Assembly: GCF_004784465.1 (NCBI RefSeq)
Contig: NZ_SRRU01000004.1
Coordinates: 248,001-312,000, forward strand
Direction: 5' to 3'
DNA: 64,000 bases
DNA from: Streptomyces griseoluteus
GTDB lineage: Bacteria; Actinomycetota; Actinomycetes; Streptomycetales; Streptomycetaceae
Shown: piece after piece, positions 1-7,461 of the stretch
Layout of the letters: every line of letters starts with the position of its first letter
Numbering within the stretch: position 1 is the first letter of the stretch
Notes under the pieces: generated by a model
The model's database searches: none
Seen by the model: the letters and a program-made list of their open reading frames with translations, nothing else
What the model was told of the DNA's origin: nothing
Position numbers and translations under genes: made by a program

Positions 1-694
1 CGCGCTCGACGCCGGGCTGCGGCTCACCACGGCCGAGTACGCGGTGGTGCTCTCCGCCGACCTGCCGTTCCTCGGCGCGGACACCGTGCACCGGCTGCTG
101 GCCGCTCTGCGGGACGGCGATGCCGACGGGGCGATGCTCACCGACGACGACGGCCGCGACCAGCCGCTGGTGGCCGCGTACCGCACCGCCTCCCTGCGCC
201 GCGCCCTCGCGGACCTGGCCACCGGGCACGCCGGGCACGCCGGGCAGGGCGAGCATGCCAGGCAGGGCGGGCATGCCGAGCACGGCGGCCTGACCGGGCT
301 GCCCCTGCGCCGCCTGACCGGCGCCCTGCGTCTGACCCGGCTCACCGACCCGCTGGCCTCCTTCGACTGCGACACCTGGGAAGACATCGCCCACGCCAGG
401 GCACGGATCAGGGAGCATGGGCACGTGCTGAACGAATGGATCACCGCAGTCAAGAACGAGCTGGGCATCGAGCTCGACGTCGACACCCGCGTCCTCCTGG
501 ACGCGGCCCGCGACGTCGCCCACGGTGTGGCCCGCCCCGCCGCCCCGCTCACCACCTTCCTCATCGGCTACGCCGCCGCCCAGGGCAAGGGCGACCCCGA
601 GTCCGTCGCCGAGGCGTCCGCCAAGGTCGCCGACCTGGCCACCCGCTGGGAAGCCGAGCACGGCGGGGGCGGGTCCGCCCCGGACGCCGGATGA
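1..694 (+). CDS. MobA-like NTP transferase fused to a DUF6457 domain (5' partial)
   Basis: The gene runs off the left edge and is open from base 2. The visible N-terminal part (LSADLPFLG, then DQPLVAAYR) matches the second half of a molybdenum cofactor guanylyltransferase/MobA fold, the enzyme that attaches GMP to molybdopterin. After a Gly/His-rich linker with imperfect repeats (about bases 226-300), the last ~80 residues (LNEWITAVKNELGIELDVD onward) resemble the DUF6457 domain often found beside or fused to molybdenum cofactor genes in actinobacteria. Its TGA overlaps the ATG of moeA as ATGA, so the two are translationally coupled. The catalytic N-terminal Gly-rich loop lies outside the window, so activity cannot be judged. 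Confidence 0.8.
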   Translation, partial: ALDAGLRLTTAEYAVVLSADLPFLGADTVHRLLAALRDGDADGAMLTDDDGRDQPLVAAYRTASLRRALADLATGHAGHAGQGEHARQGGHAEHGGLTGLPLRRLTGALRLTRLTDPLASFDCDTWEDIAHARARIREHGHVLNEWITAVKNELGIELDVDTRVLLDAARDVAHGVARPAAPLTTFLIGYAAAQGKGDPESVAEASAKVADLATRWEAEHGGGGSAPDAG

Positions 695-2064
695 CCGCCT
701 CCGGCACCCACGCGGGACCGCACGCCGGGCGCGGCGACGCCGACGACCTCGACGTGGAGGAGGCCTTGGCGCTCGTCCGTGCACCCCAGAGCGACCGGGC
801 CGACCGGACCGGCCGGGCGGACCACGTGCCCGCCCGCCCGGCCGGGCACGAGCACCCGCACCGCCACGCCACCCCCTGGCCCGAGGCCCGCGAGACCGCC
901 GCCCGAGCCGCCCGCCGGTCCACACGGCGCCCGCATGTCTCCGTCGCCCTGGGCAACGCCCTCGGCCTGGTCCTCGCCGCCCCCCTGGACGCCCTCAGCG
1001 ACCTCCCCTCCTTCGACACCTCCGCGATGGACGGCTGGGCCGTCGCCGGACCCGGACCCTGGCAGATCCGCGACGGCGGAGTACTCGCCGGACACGCGCC
1101 CCCCGAGCCCCTCACCGACGGCGAGGCGGTGCGGATCGCCACCGGCGCCCGCGTCCCCACCGGCGTCACCGCAGTCCTGCGCAGCGAGCACGGCCGCACC
1201 GGGCCCCAGGACCGGCTGCACTCCACCAGCGAGATGAGCCACGGCCAGGACATCCGCCCGCGCGGCCAGGAGTGCCGCCGCGGCGACCAGTTGCTGCCCA
1301 CCGGCACCCTGGTCACCCCGGCCGTGCTGGGCCTCGCAGCGGCGGCCGGGTACGACACCCTCACCGTCGTCCCGCGCCCGCGCGCCGAAGTCCTCGTCCT
1401 CGGGGACGAACTCCTCACCGAGGGACTCCCGCACGACGGGCTGATCCGGGACGCGCTCGGCCCGATGCTTGCGCCCTGGCTGCGCGCACTGGGCGCCGAG
1501 GTCATCGCCGTCCGCAGGCTCGGCGACGACGCCAAGGCGCTGCGCAGGGCGATCACCACCTCCCGCGCCGACCTGATCGTCACCACCGGGGGCACCGCCG
1601 CCGGACCCGTGGACCACGTCCACCCCACGCTGGCGCGGATCGGCGCCGAACTCCTCGTCGACGGCGTCGCGGTGCGCCCCGGCCACCCCATGCTGCTGGC
1701 CCGTACCAAGGCGGACCAGCACCTCGTCGGGCTGCCCGGCAATCCGCTCGCGGCCGTCTCCGGGCTGCTTACGCTGGCCGAGCCGCTGCTGCGGGCGCTG
1801 GCCGCCCACCCGGCGCCCGAGGCGTACCGGATGCCGCTCAGGGAAGCGGTGCAGGGGCACGCGCACGACACGCGGCTGGTGCCCGTGGTGCTGCGTGGGG
1901 AGCGGGCCGTCCCTCTGCGCTACAGCGGGCCCGCCATGCTGCGCGGGATCGCCACCGCCGACGCGCTGGCCGTCGTCCCGCCGGGCGGGGCGGCGCAGGG
2001 TGCCGGACTGGAACTGCTGGATCTGCCGTGGGACACGGCCGGAATCGGGGTGTGTTTCACGTGA
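691..2064 (+). CDS. moeA: Molybdopterin molybdenumtransferase MoeA
   Basis: 457 aa. MoeA inserts molybdate into adenylylated molybdopterin, the last common step of molybdenum cofactor synthesis. Recognisable motifs are SFDTSAMDGWAV near residue 108, the MoCF_biosynth block with TTGGTAAGPVDHVHP near 297, and GLPGNPLAAVSGLL near 347, followed by a MoeA C-terminal domain. The first ~85 residues are an unusual Arg/His/Pro-rich extension before the conserved N-terminal helix. The ATG at 691 was chosen because it overlaps the upstream stop (ATGA); the open frame continues further 5' only as a shadow. The stop codon lies inside a parS palindrome and overlaps the GTG of the next gene. Confidence 0.9.
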   Translation: MTASGTHAGPHAGRGDADDLDVEEALALVRAPQSDRADRTGRADHVPARPAGHEHPHRHATPWPEARETAARAARRSTRRPHVSVALGNALGLVLAAPLDALSDLPSFDTSAMDGWAVAGPGPWQIRDGGVLAGHAPPEPLTDGEAVRIATGARVPTGVTAVLRSEHGRTGPQDRLHSTSEMSHGQDIRPRGQECRRGDQLLPTGTLVTPAVLGLAAAAGYDTLTVVPRPRAEVLVLGDELLTEGLPHDGLIRDALGPMLAPWLRALGAEVIAVRRLGDDAKALRRAITTSRADLIVTTGGTAAGPVDHVHPTLARIGAELLVDGVAVRPGHPMLLARTKADQHLVGLPGNPLAAVSGLLTLAEPLLRALAAHPAPEAYRMPLREAVQGHAHDTRLVPVVLRGERAVPLRYSGPAMLRGIATADALAVVPPGGAAQGAGLELLDLPWDTAGIGVCFT

Positions 2065-2067
2065 AAC
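2054..2067. other. parS centromere-like site (perfect palindrome)
   Basis: GTTTCACGTGAAAC is a perfect 14-bp palindrome and is identical to the core of the bacterial parS site bound by ParB (Spo0J). With one flanking base each side it reads T-core-T, against a consensus of T-core-A. It covers the moeA stop and the GTG start of the channel gene. In Streptomyces many parS copies cluster around oriC and nucleate ParB complexes during sporulation septation and hyphal tip anchoring. Confidence 0.93.
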
Positions 2068-3158
2068 TTCCGGGCCATGACGCCATAGCCCGCCAGGCCG
2101 GCGAACATCTGGTGCCTTCGCGGGTGAAGCTGCCGAGGAAGGCGGTGGAACGCCCCATACGCCAGGTCGCCAAGCGCCTGGTGATGGCGCTGGTCGTGCT
2201 GGTGGCCACCGCGTTCGTGGTCTACGCCGACCGCAGCGGGTACCACGACAACTCCGACGGTCCCGTCGACCTGCTCGACGCGTTCTACTACGCGACGGTC
2301 ACCCTCTCCACCACCGGATACGGCGACATCACCCCGGTCAGCGACGGTGCCCGGCTCATCAACATCCTCGTCATCACCCCGCTGCGCGTGCTCTTCCTGA
2401 TCATCCTGGTCGGCACCACGCTGGAGGTCCTCACCGAACGCACCCGTGAGGAATGGCGTCTCAACCGCTGGAGGTCCACCTTGCGCGACCACACCGTGGT
2501 CATCGGCTTCGGTACGAAGGGGCGTTCGGCGGTCCAGACCGTCTGCGCGACCGGACTGAAGAAGGAACAGGTCGTCGTGGTCGACCCCAGTTCCAAGGCG
2601 ATCGAGGCGGCCACGGCCGAGGGGTACGCGGGCGTCACCGGGGACGCGACCCGCAGTGAGGTGCTGCGGCGCGCGGAGGTGCACAAGGCGCGGCAGATCA
2701 TCATCGCCCCCCAGCGCGACGACACCGCGGTGTTGGTCGCCCTGACGGCGCGCCAGCTCAACCGAAGCGCCAAGATCGTGGCCGCCGTCCGCGAGGAGGA
2801 GAACGCCCCGCTGCTCAAGCAGTCCGGCGCCGACGCGGTCATCACCAGCTCCGGAGCGGCGGGCCGGCTGCTGGGTCTCTCCGTGCTCAGCCCCGCCGCC
2901 GGCATGGTGATGGAGGACCTGATCCAGCAGGGCAGCGGCCTGGACATCGTGGACCGCCCGGTGGTCCGCTCCGAGGTGGGCCGCAGCCCGCGCGAGACGG
3001 AGGACCTCGTCGTCAGCGTCGTACGCGGCCACCGTGTCCTCGGCTACGACGACCCGGCCATCGGGGAGTTGCAGCTCACCGACCGGCTGATCACCATCGT
3101 GCGAGCCACCCCCACCGAGCACGTCGCCCCGCACGCGCGTCCACTGCCGGGCGACTGA
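2061..3158 (+). CDS. Two-TM potassium channel with TrkA-N (RCK) domain
   Basis: 365 aa. Two membrane segments (about residues 37-54 and 99-124) flank a pore loop with the selectivity filter TTGYGDI near residue 84, a variant of TVGYGD that still fits K+ selectivity. A Rossmann-like TrkA-N/RCK domain starts near residue 144 (VVIGFGTKGRSAV) and is followed by a TrkA-C-like tail. The expected role is a ligand-gated K+ channel of the MthK/Kch type. The GTG start lies exactly at the centre of the parS palindrome and overlaps the moeA TGA by three bases; the ribosome-binding site is weak, which suggests coupling to moeA translation. Confidence 0.87.
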   Translation: MKLPGHDAIARQAGEHLVPSRVKLPRKAVERPIRQVAKRLVMALVVLVATAFVVYADRSGYHDNSDGPVDLLDAFYYATVTLSTTGYGDITPVSDGARLINILVITPLRVLFLIILVGTTLEVLTERTREEWRLNRWRSTLRDHTVVIGFGTKGRSAVQTVCATGLKKEQVVVVDPSSKAIEAATAEGYAGVTGDATRSEVLRRAEVHKARQIIIAPQRDDTAVLVALTARQLNRSAKIVAAVREEENAPLLKQSGADAVITSSGAAGRLLGLSVLSPAAGMVMEDLIQQGSGLDIVDRPVVRSEVGRSPRETEDLVVSVVRGHRVLGYDDPAIGELQLTDRLITIVRATPTEHVAPHARPLPGD

Positions 3159-3192
3159 GCGGGCCGTCAGGCCCCTGGCGCGGTCGGGGGAG

Positions 3193-3198
3193 TAGCGT
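3193..3198 (+). promoter_or_regulatory. -10 element of a probable leaderless promoter
   Basis: TAGCGT fits the TANNNT pattern and ends 7 nt before the ATG at 3206. There is no Shine-Dalgarno sequence, so transcription probably begins at or next to the start codon. No clear -35 is visible. Confidence 0.5.
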
Positions 3199-3205
3199 CG
3201 CGGGC

Positions 3206-4186
3206 ATGCATGCGATCACGATTTCCGAACCCGGCGGGCCCGAGAACCTGACCTGGACCGAGGTCCCCGATCCGGTGCCCGGCGAGGGCGAGGTGCTGGT
3301 CGAGGTGGTGGCCAGCGCCGTCAACCGGGCCGACATCATGCAGCGCCAGGGCCACTACGACCCGCCGCCCGGCGCCCCCGCCTACCCCGGCCTGGAGTGT
3401 TCCGGCCGGATCGCCGCCCTCGGCCCCGGTGTCTCCGGCTGGGCCGTGGGCGACGAGGTGTGCGCGCTGCTGTCGGGCGGCGGTTACGCGCAGAAGGTCG
3501 TCGTCCCGGCCGGGCAACTGCTGCCCGTGCCCGAGGGCATCGACCTGAAGCAGGCGGCGGCGCTGCCCGAGGTGGCCTGCACGGTCTGGTCCAACGTCTT
3601 CATGCTGGCTCACCTCCGGCCCGGCGAACTGCTGCTGGTGCACGGCGGTTCCAGCGGCATCGGCACCATGGCGATCCAGTTGGCCAAGGCCATCGGGGCG
3701 CGGGTCGCGGTGACCGCCGGGACCAAGGAGAAGCTGGACTTCTGTGCCGAGCTGGGCGCGGACATCCTGATCAACTACCGCGACCAGGACTTCGTCGCCG
3801 AGATCGAGCGGGCCACGGACGGCAAGGGCGCCGACGTCATCCTCGACAACATGGGCGCCAAGTACCTGGGCCGCAACGTGGAGACACTGGCTGTCAACGG
3901 GCGCCTGATGATCATCGGGATGCAGGGCGGCACCAAGGGCGAGCTGAACATCGGCCTGCTGCTGGGCAAGCGCGGCGCGGTCAGCGCGACCTCGCTGCGG
4001 GCCCGCCCGCTGAGCGAGAAGGCGGCCATCGTGGCGGCCGTACGCGAGCATGTCTGGCCGCTGATCGCGTCGGGCGTTGTCCGTCCCGTCGTGGACCGCG
4101 AGGTGCCGATGACGGACGCGGCCGAGGGACACCGGGTGGTGGAGGACAGCGGCCACATCGGCAAGGTGCTGCTGGTCGCGCCGTAA
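3206..4186 (+). CDS. NAD(P)H-quinone oxidoreductase, zinc-independent MDR family
   Basis: 326 aa, the usual length for quinone oxidoreductases of the medium-chain dehydrogenase/reductase superfamily. A GroES-like N-terminal half (VNRADIMQRQGHYDPPPGA) is followed by a Rossmann NAD(P)H site near residue 145 (LVHGGSSGIGTMAIQLAKA). The structural zinc cysteines of alcohol dehydrogenases are absent, which favours the QOR/PIG3-like branch acting on quinones or reactive carbonyls. The ATG has no Shine-Dalgarno sequence but a TAGCGT -10 lies 7 nt upstream. The physiological substrate cannot be read from the sequence. Confidence 0.88.
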   Translation: MHAITISEPGGPENLTWTEVPDPVPGEGEVLVEVVASAVNRADIMQRQGHYDPPPGAPAYPGLECSGRIAALGPGVSGWAVGDEVCALLSGGGYAQKVVVPAGQLLPVPEGIDLKQAAALPEVACTVWSNVFMLAHLRPGELLLVHGGSSGIGTMAIQLAKAIGARVAVTAGTKEKLDFCAELGADILINYRDQDFVAEIERATDGKGADVILDNMGAKYLGRNVETLAVNGRLMIIGMQGGTKGELNIGLLLGKRGAVSATSLRARPLSEKAAIVAAVREHVWPLIASGVVRPVVDREVPMTDAAEGHRVVEDSGHIGKVLLVAP

Positions 4187-4198
4187 CCTCACTGAACC

Positions 4199-4732
4199 TC
4201 AGGTGCGGCGGATGCGCAGGCCCAGCCGGGCCAGCGCGAGGCCGAGGCCCAGCAGGACCAGGCCGCTGCCCAGGGGGAGGACACGCGGCGCCCGTGCCGT
4301 GGTGCTCTCCCCCTGGCGTACGGCCGCCGGCCGCGAGGCCGGGGCGGCGGTGGCGGTCGGCGTGGGCGCGGCGGGGCTGTCGGCGGTCTCCGGCTCCTCC
4401 GGGTAGGCGGCCTCCGGGGTGGCGGGTGTGGCGCTGCCTGTCGGGTCCTGGGCCGGGTCGGGCAGTTCGGGGCGGCCCGGCCGCATCCGCCCCTCCCCGC
4501 CCCGGCTCCCGGCTCGCGCGGGCTTGGAGACGGTCGGGGACGGCGAGGCGGTTTCGGCGGCGTTCCGGGCCCGCACGGCGGGGACGGAGGGGCGACCGGA
4601 CGGGGTGGGCGAACCCGGCGGGGCGCTCTCCGCGCCGTACGCGGTCGCGGTGCCGCACACGGGTGCGGCCGTCGTCGCCAGGACGAGCAGCACCCGCACC
4701 ATGCGGAGCATGAGTCGCAGCCATGGAGTCAC
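4199..4732 (-). CDS. Small secreted Pro/Thr-rich protein with C-terminal membrane anchor
   Basis: 177 aa, not recognised as a named family. It has an N-terminal signal peptide (basic start, LVLATTAAPV core, probable cleavage near AYGAE), a ~100-residue Pro/Ser/Thr/Glu-rich linker, and a C-terminal hydrophobic segment (LGSGLVLLGLGLALARLGL) with a short Arg-rich tail. This layout suggests a surface-exposed stalk held in the membrane; no LPXTG or LAXTG sorting motif is present. The start was placed at GTG 4732 because a GGAGG lies 8 nt upstream; an ATG at 4780 is possible but has no such site. It faces the quinone oxidoreductase tail-to-tail with only 12 bp between. Confidence 0.65.
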   Translation of the reverse strand: MTPWLRLMLRMVRVLLVLATTAAPVCGTATAYGAESAPPGSPTPSGRPSVPAVRARNAAETASPSPTVSKPARAGSRGGEGRMRPGRPELPDPAQDPTGSATPATPEAAYPEEPETADSPAAPTPTATAAPASRPAAVRQGESTTARAPRVLPLGSGLVLLGLGLALARLGLRIRRT

Positions 4733-4892
4733 GTCGGTGACCTCCGGGGAAATGCCGGGGAAGAAGGAATCCAGCCTCACATTTCATGGCGCACCCGGCA
4801 TTCCGGGTTGGGCCGTACGGGGCGGTACGCCGGATCACCGGCGCGCGGGGGTGCGGCGGCGATGGGGTGGGCGGGTGCGAGAGAATGACGGC

Positions 4893-5432
4893 ATGGAGAT
4901 GCCGAGGAACGAACGGTCGCCCGAGAACCCCCAGATCCTCGTCGTGGGCCAGGACGGGATGGCGCTCGGTGGCGACACGGACGGGGGCTCCCGCGAGATC
5001 CCGGTGACGGACCAGGTGGAGCAGCCGGCGAAGGTCATGCGGATCGGCAGCATGATCAAGCAGTTGCTGGAGGAGGTGCGCGCCGCTCCTCTGGACGAGG
5101 CGAGCCGGGTCCGGCTGAAGGAGATCCACGCCAGCTCGGTCAAGGAGCTGGAGGACGGCCTCGCGCCGGAGCTGGTGGCGGAGCTGGAGCGGCTGTCGCT
5201 GCCCTTCACGGACGACGCGACGCCGAGCGACGCCGAGCTGCGGATCGCCCAGGCCCAGTTGGTCGGCTGGCTGGAGGGCCTCTTCCACGGCATCCAGACC
5301 ACGCTGTTCGCCCAGCAGATGGCCGCCCGCGCCCAGTTGGAGCAGATGCGCCGCGCGCTCCCGCCGGGCAGTGTCCCCGACGGCCCCGAGGAGCAGCACA
5401 CCGGCGGCCGCTCGGGCGGACCGTACCTGTAG
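4893..5432 (+). CDS. bpa: Bacterial proteasome activator Bpa
   Basis: 179 aa, similar in length and layout to the mycobacterial proteasome activator Bpa/PafE. That protein forms a dodecameric ring and opens the 20S proteasome gate for ATP-independent degradation of unfolded proteins. The helical core (residues ~45-155, with VEQPAKVMRIGSMIKQLLEE and LVGWLEGLFHGIQTTLFAQQ) is followed by a flexible Gly-rich tail ending GPYL, close to the GQYL gate-opening motif of the mycobacterial protein. The ATG at 4893 starts the conserved MEMPRNE segment. The proteasome subunit genes are not in this window. Confidence 0.88.
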   Translation: MEMPRNERSPENPQILVVGQDGMALGGDTDGGSREIPVTDQVEQPAKVMRIGSMIKQLLEEVRAAPLDEASRVRLKEIHASSVKELEDGLAPELVAELERLSLPFTDDATPSDAELRIAQAQLVGWLEGLFHGIQTTLFAQQMAARAQLEQMRRALPPGSVPDGPEEQHTGGRSGGPYL

Positions 5433-5444
5433 ACACGTCTTACG

Positions 5445-5481
5445 AGAAGGGCCCGGCGGAAGCGATCCGGCGGGCCCTTCT
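5445..5481. terminator. Bidirectional hairpin terminator
   Basis: An 11-bp arm AGAAGGGCCCG (5445-5455) pairs with CGGGCCCTTCT (5471-5481), extended by one mismatch and four more pairs around an AGCGA loop. It lies between the convergent bpa and Ser/Thr kinase genes and can serve both. Confidence 0.8.
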
Positions 5482-5491
5482 TGTGTGACGC

Positions 5492-7102
5492 CTACTGCGG
5501 CGGCTCGCCCGTGGAGACGTTCAGCGAGACCTCGCCCATGTTCTTCGGGTCGACGTCCGTGCCAGGCGCGGGAAACTGGTCGAGGACCGTCCCGTCGCCC
5601 CAGGTGTTGTTGTCTTCCTTCTTCACCTTGTACTGCCAGCTCGCGGCCTGGAAACACGCCTTCACGGAGTCGATGTTCTTGTACCGGAAGTCGGGCAGCC
5701 GGATCTTCTTCTCGTCGTTGTACGACTCCTGCGGCTCGGTGCACTCGGTGTCGTCGATCGTGCGCGAGGTGTCCGGGCCCCGGTAACCGGAGGCGTGCGA
5801 GGAGATGGAGGCGCTGGGGGAGTCGTCACCGCCCGCCGTGGTGTCGTCCTTCTTGTTCATGTTGAGCGCGATCAGCAGGCCCGCGATCAGCACCGCGGCC
5901 ACCGCGACCGAGCCGATCAGCACCGGCTTGTTGTTCCGCCCGCCGCCGCCCCCGGAGGCGGGCACCGCGGTCGGCGGCTGGGCCCCGTAGGCGGGCGCCG
6001 GCTGCCCGCCGTACACGGGCGGGGTGGGGTAGCCGCCCTGCTGCGGGTAGCCGTAGGACGGGGGCGGGGTGCCGTACGGGTTCGGCGTCGGCTGGTACGG
6101 CTGCTGCACCTGGCCGGGGTGGGGCTGCGGGGCCGTGTGATCGACCGGCGGGAACACCGCCGAGCCCACGCCCGAGCCGCTCTGCGCCGGACCCGCGCCC
6201 GGCACGATGCTCGGCGCCGCCTGCTGGAGCGAGGCGGCCACCCGCAGGCACTCCTCGCGCATCGCCTCGGCGGTGGGGAAGCGTTCGTTGGGGTTCTTCT
6301 TCAGCGCGCGGGCCACCAGGGCGTCCACCGCCGGGGGCAGCGCGCGGTTGATCGAGGAGGGCGCGACCGGCTCCTCCTGGACGTGCGCGTAGGCGATGGC
6401 CAGCGGCGAGTCCGCGTCGAACGGCAGCCGGCCGGTGACGAGCTGGAACAGCATGATGCCGACCGAGTACAGGTCGGAGCGGGCGTCCACCCCGCGGCCG
6501 AGGGCCTGCTCGGGGGAGAGGTACTGCGGGGTGCCGACGACCATGCCGGTCTGCGTCATCGAGGTGACCCCGGACTGCATGGCCCGCGCGATGCCGAAGT
6601 CCATCACCTTGACCACGCCGCGCTTGGTGGTCATCACGTTGCCCGGCTTGATGTCCCGGTGGACCAGCCCCTTCTCGTGGCTGATTTCCAGCGCGGCCAG
6701 CACGTCCGCGGTGATCTTCAGGGCCTTGTCGGCGGGCATCGCGCCGAACTGCCGTACGTCGTCGGCGAGCACGGAGCCGAGCGGGCGGCCCTCCACGTAC
6801 TCCATGACGATGTAGGGCATGCCGTCCGCTTCGTCCTCGCCGGTGTCGAAGACGGAGACGATGTTGGTGTGCGTGAGCTTGGCCACGGCCTGGGCCTCGC
6901 GGCGGAACCGCTCGCGGAACGCCTGCTCCCGGCCCAGCTCGGTGTGCAGGGTCTTGATGGCCACCTGGCGGTCCAGCACCGAGTCGTGGGCCAGGTGCAC
7001 GGCGGCCATGCCGCCCTCGCCGAGCAGGTCCTGGAGCCGGTAACGGCCACCGGCCAGTGCCCGCCCCGTGTACCGGCCGCCCTGTGCGCCGTCCTGGCTC
7101 AT
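5492..7102 (-). CDS. Membrane Ser/Thr protein kinase with one PASTA-like domain
   Basis: 536 aa. Residues ~20-280 form a Hanks-type kinase: Gly loop GEGGMAAV, VAIK lysine, HRDIKPGN catalytic loop, DFG and the activation segment GTPQYLSPEQ. A Pro/Gln/Tyr/Gly-rich linker (~300-390) leads to a single membrane helix (~392-415, VLIGSVAVAAVLIAGLLIAL). The exterior part ends in a PASTA-like module (LPDFRYKNIDSVKACFQAAS ... LNVSTG). PASTA domains bind muropeptides or lipid II, so the kinase probably reports on wall status. It is transcribed divergently from a second kinase at 7462. Confidence 0.92.
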   Translation of the reverse strand: MSQDGAQGGRYTGRALAGGRYRLQDLLGEGGMAAVHLAHDSVLDRQVAIKTLHTELGREQAFRERFRREAQAVAKLTHTNIVSVFDTGEDEADGMPYIVMEYVEGRPLGSVLADDVRQFGAMPADKALKITADVLAALEISHEKGLVHRDIKPGNVMTTKRGVVKVMDFGIARAMQSGVTSMTQTGMVVGTPQYLSPEQALGRGVDARSDLYSVGIMLFQLVTGRLPFDADSPLAIAYAHVQEEPVAPSSINRALPPAVDALVARALKKNPNERFPTAEAMREECLRVAASLQQAAPSIVPGAGPAQSGSGVGSAVFPPVDHTAPQPHPGQVQQPYQPTPNPYGTPPPSYGYPQQGGYPTPPVYGGQPAPAYGAQPPTAVPASGGGGGRNNKPVLIGSVAVAAVLIAGLLIALNMNKKDDTTAGGDDSPSASISSHASGYRGPDTSRTIDDTECTEPQESYNDEKKIRLPDFRYKNIDSVKACFQAASWQYKVKKEDNNTWGDGTVLDQFPAPGTDVDPKNMGEVSLNVSTGEPPQ

Positions 7103-7461
7103 CGTTCCGTGTCCCCCACTGGCCCGTCGGAGCCGTCATCGACCGGACACGCGCCGCGCGGCACCTGTCTTGATCGAATGTGTCATTCCCGGCCAAGTCT
7201 GCCCGAGGGCACGGACACGTCAAGCCCGGTGCCCGTTCCGTGACCGTACGCGAAAGAAGCGTCGCGCAAGCGTTACAGCAGGGGTACGACCGGTGCACGG
7301 AATTTGCACGAGGGCCTGTGCTGCGGGTTTCATGGCCGGTCCGTCCTGGGCCCGTCCCGGTGCCGGATCGGGACCGGCGGCCACCGGCGAGGCTGTAGCG
7401 TGGCCGACGGAGTCCGTATCAACACCGCGCGCATCGCGGGCAGAAACGACGGCGAGGACCG
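7103..7461. other. 359-bp divergent promoter region between two kinase genes
   Basis: No credible gene lies here. The region must hold the promoters of both kinases. It includes an AT-richer stretch (CTTGATCGAATGTGTC around 7169-7184) and a GAGGA ribosome-binding site before 7462. I could not assign a convincing -35/-10 pair on either strand. Confidence 0.5.
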
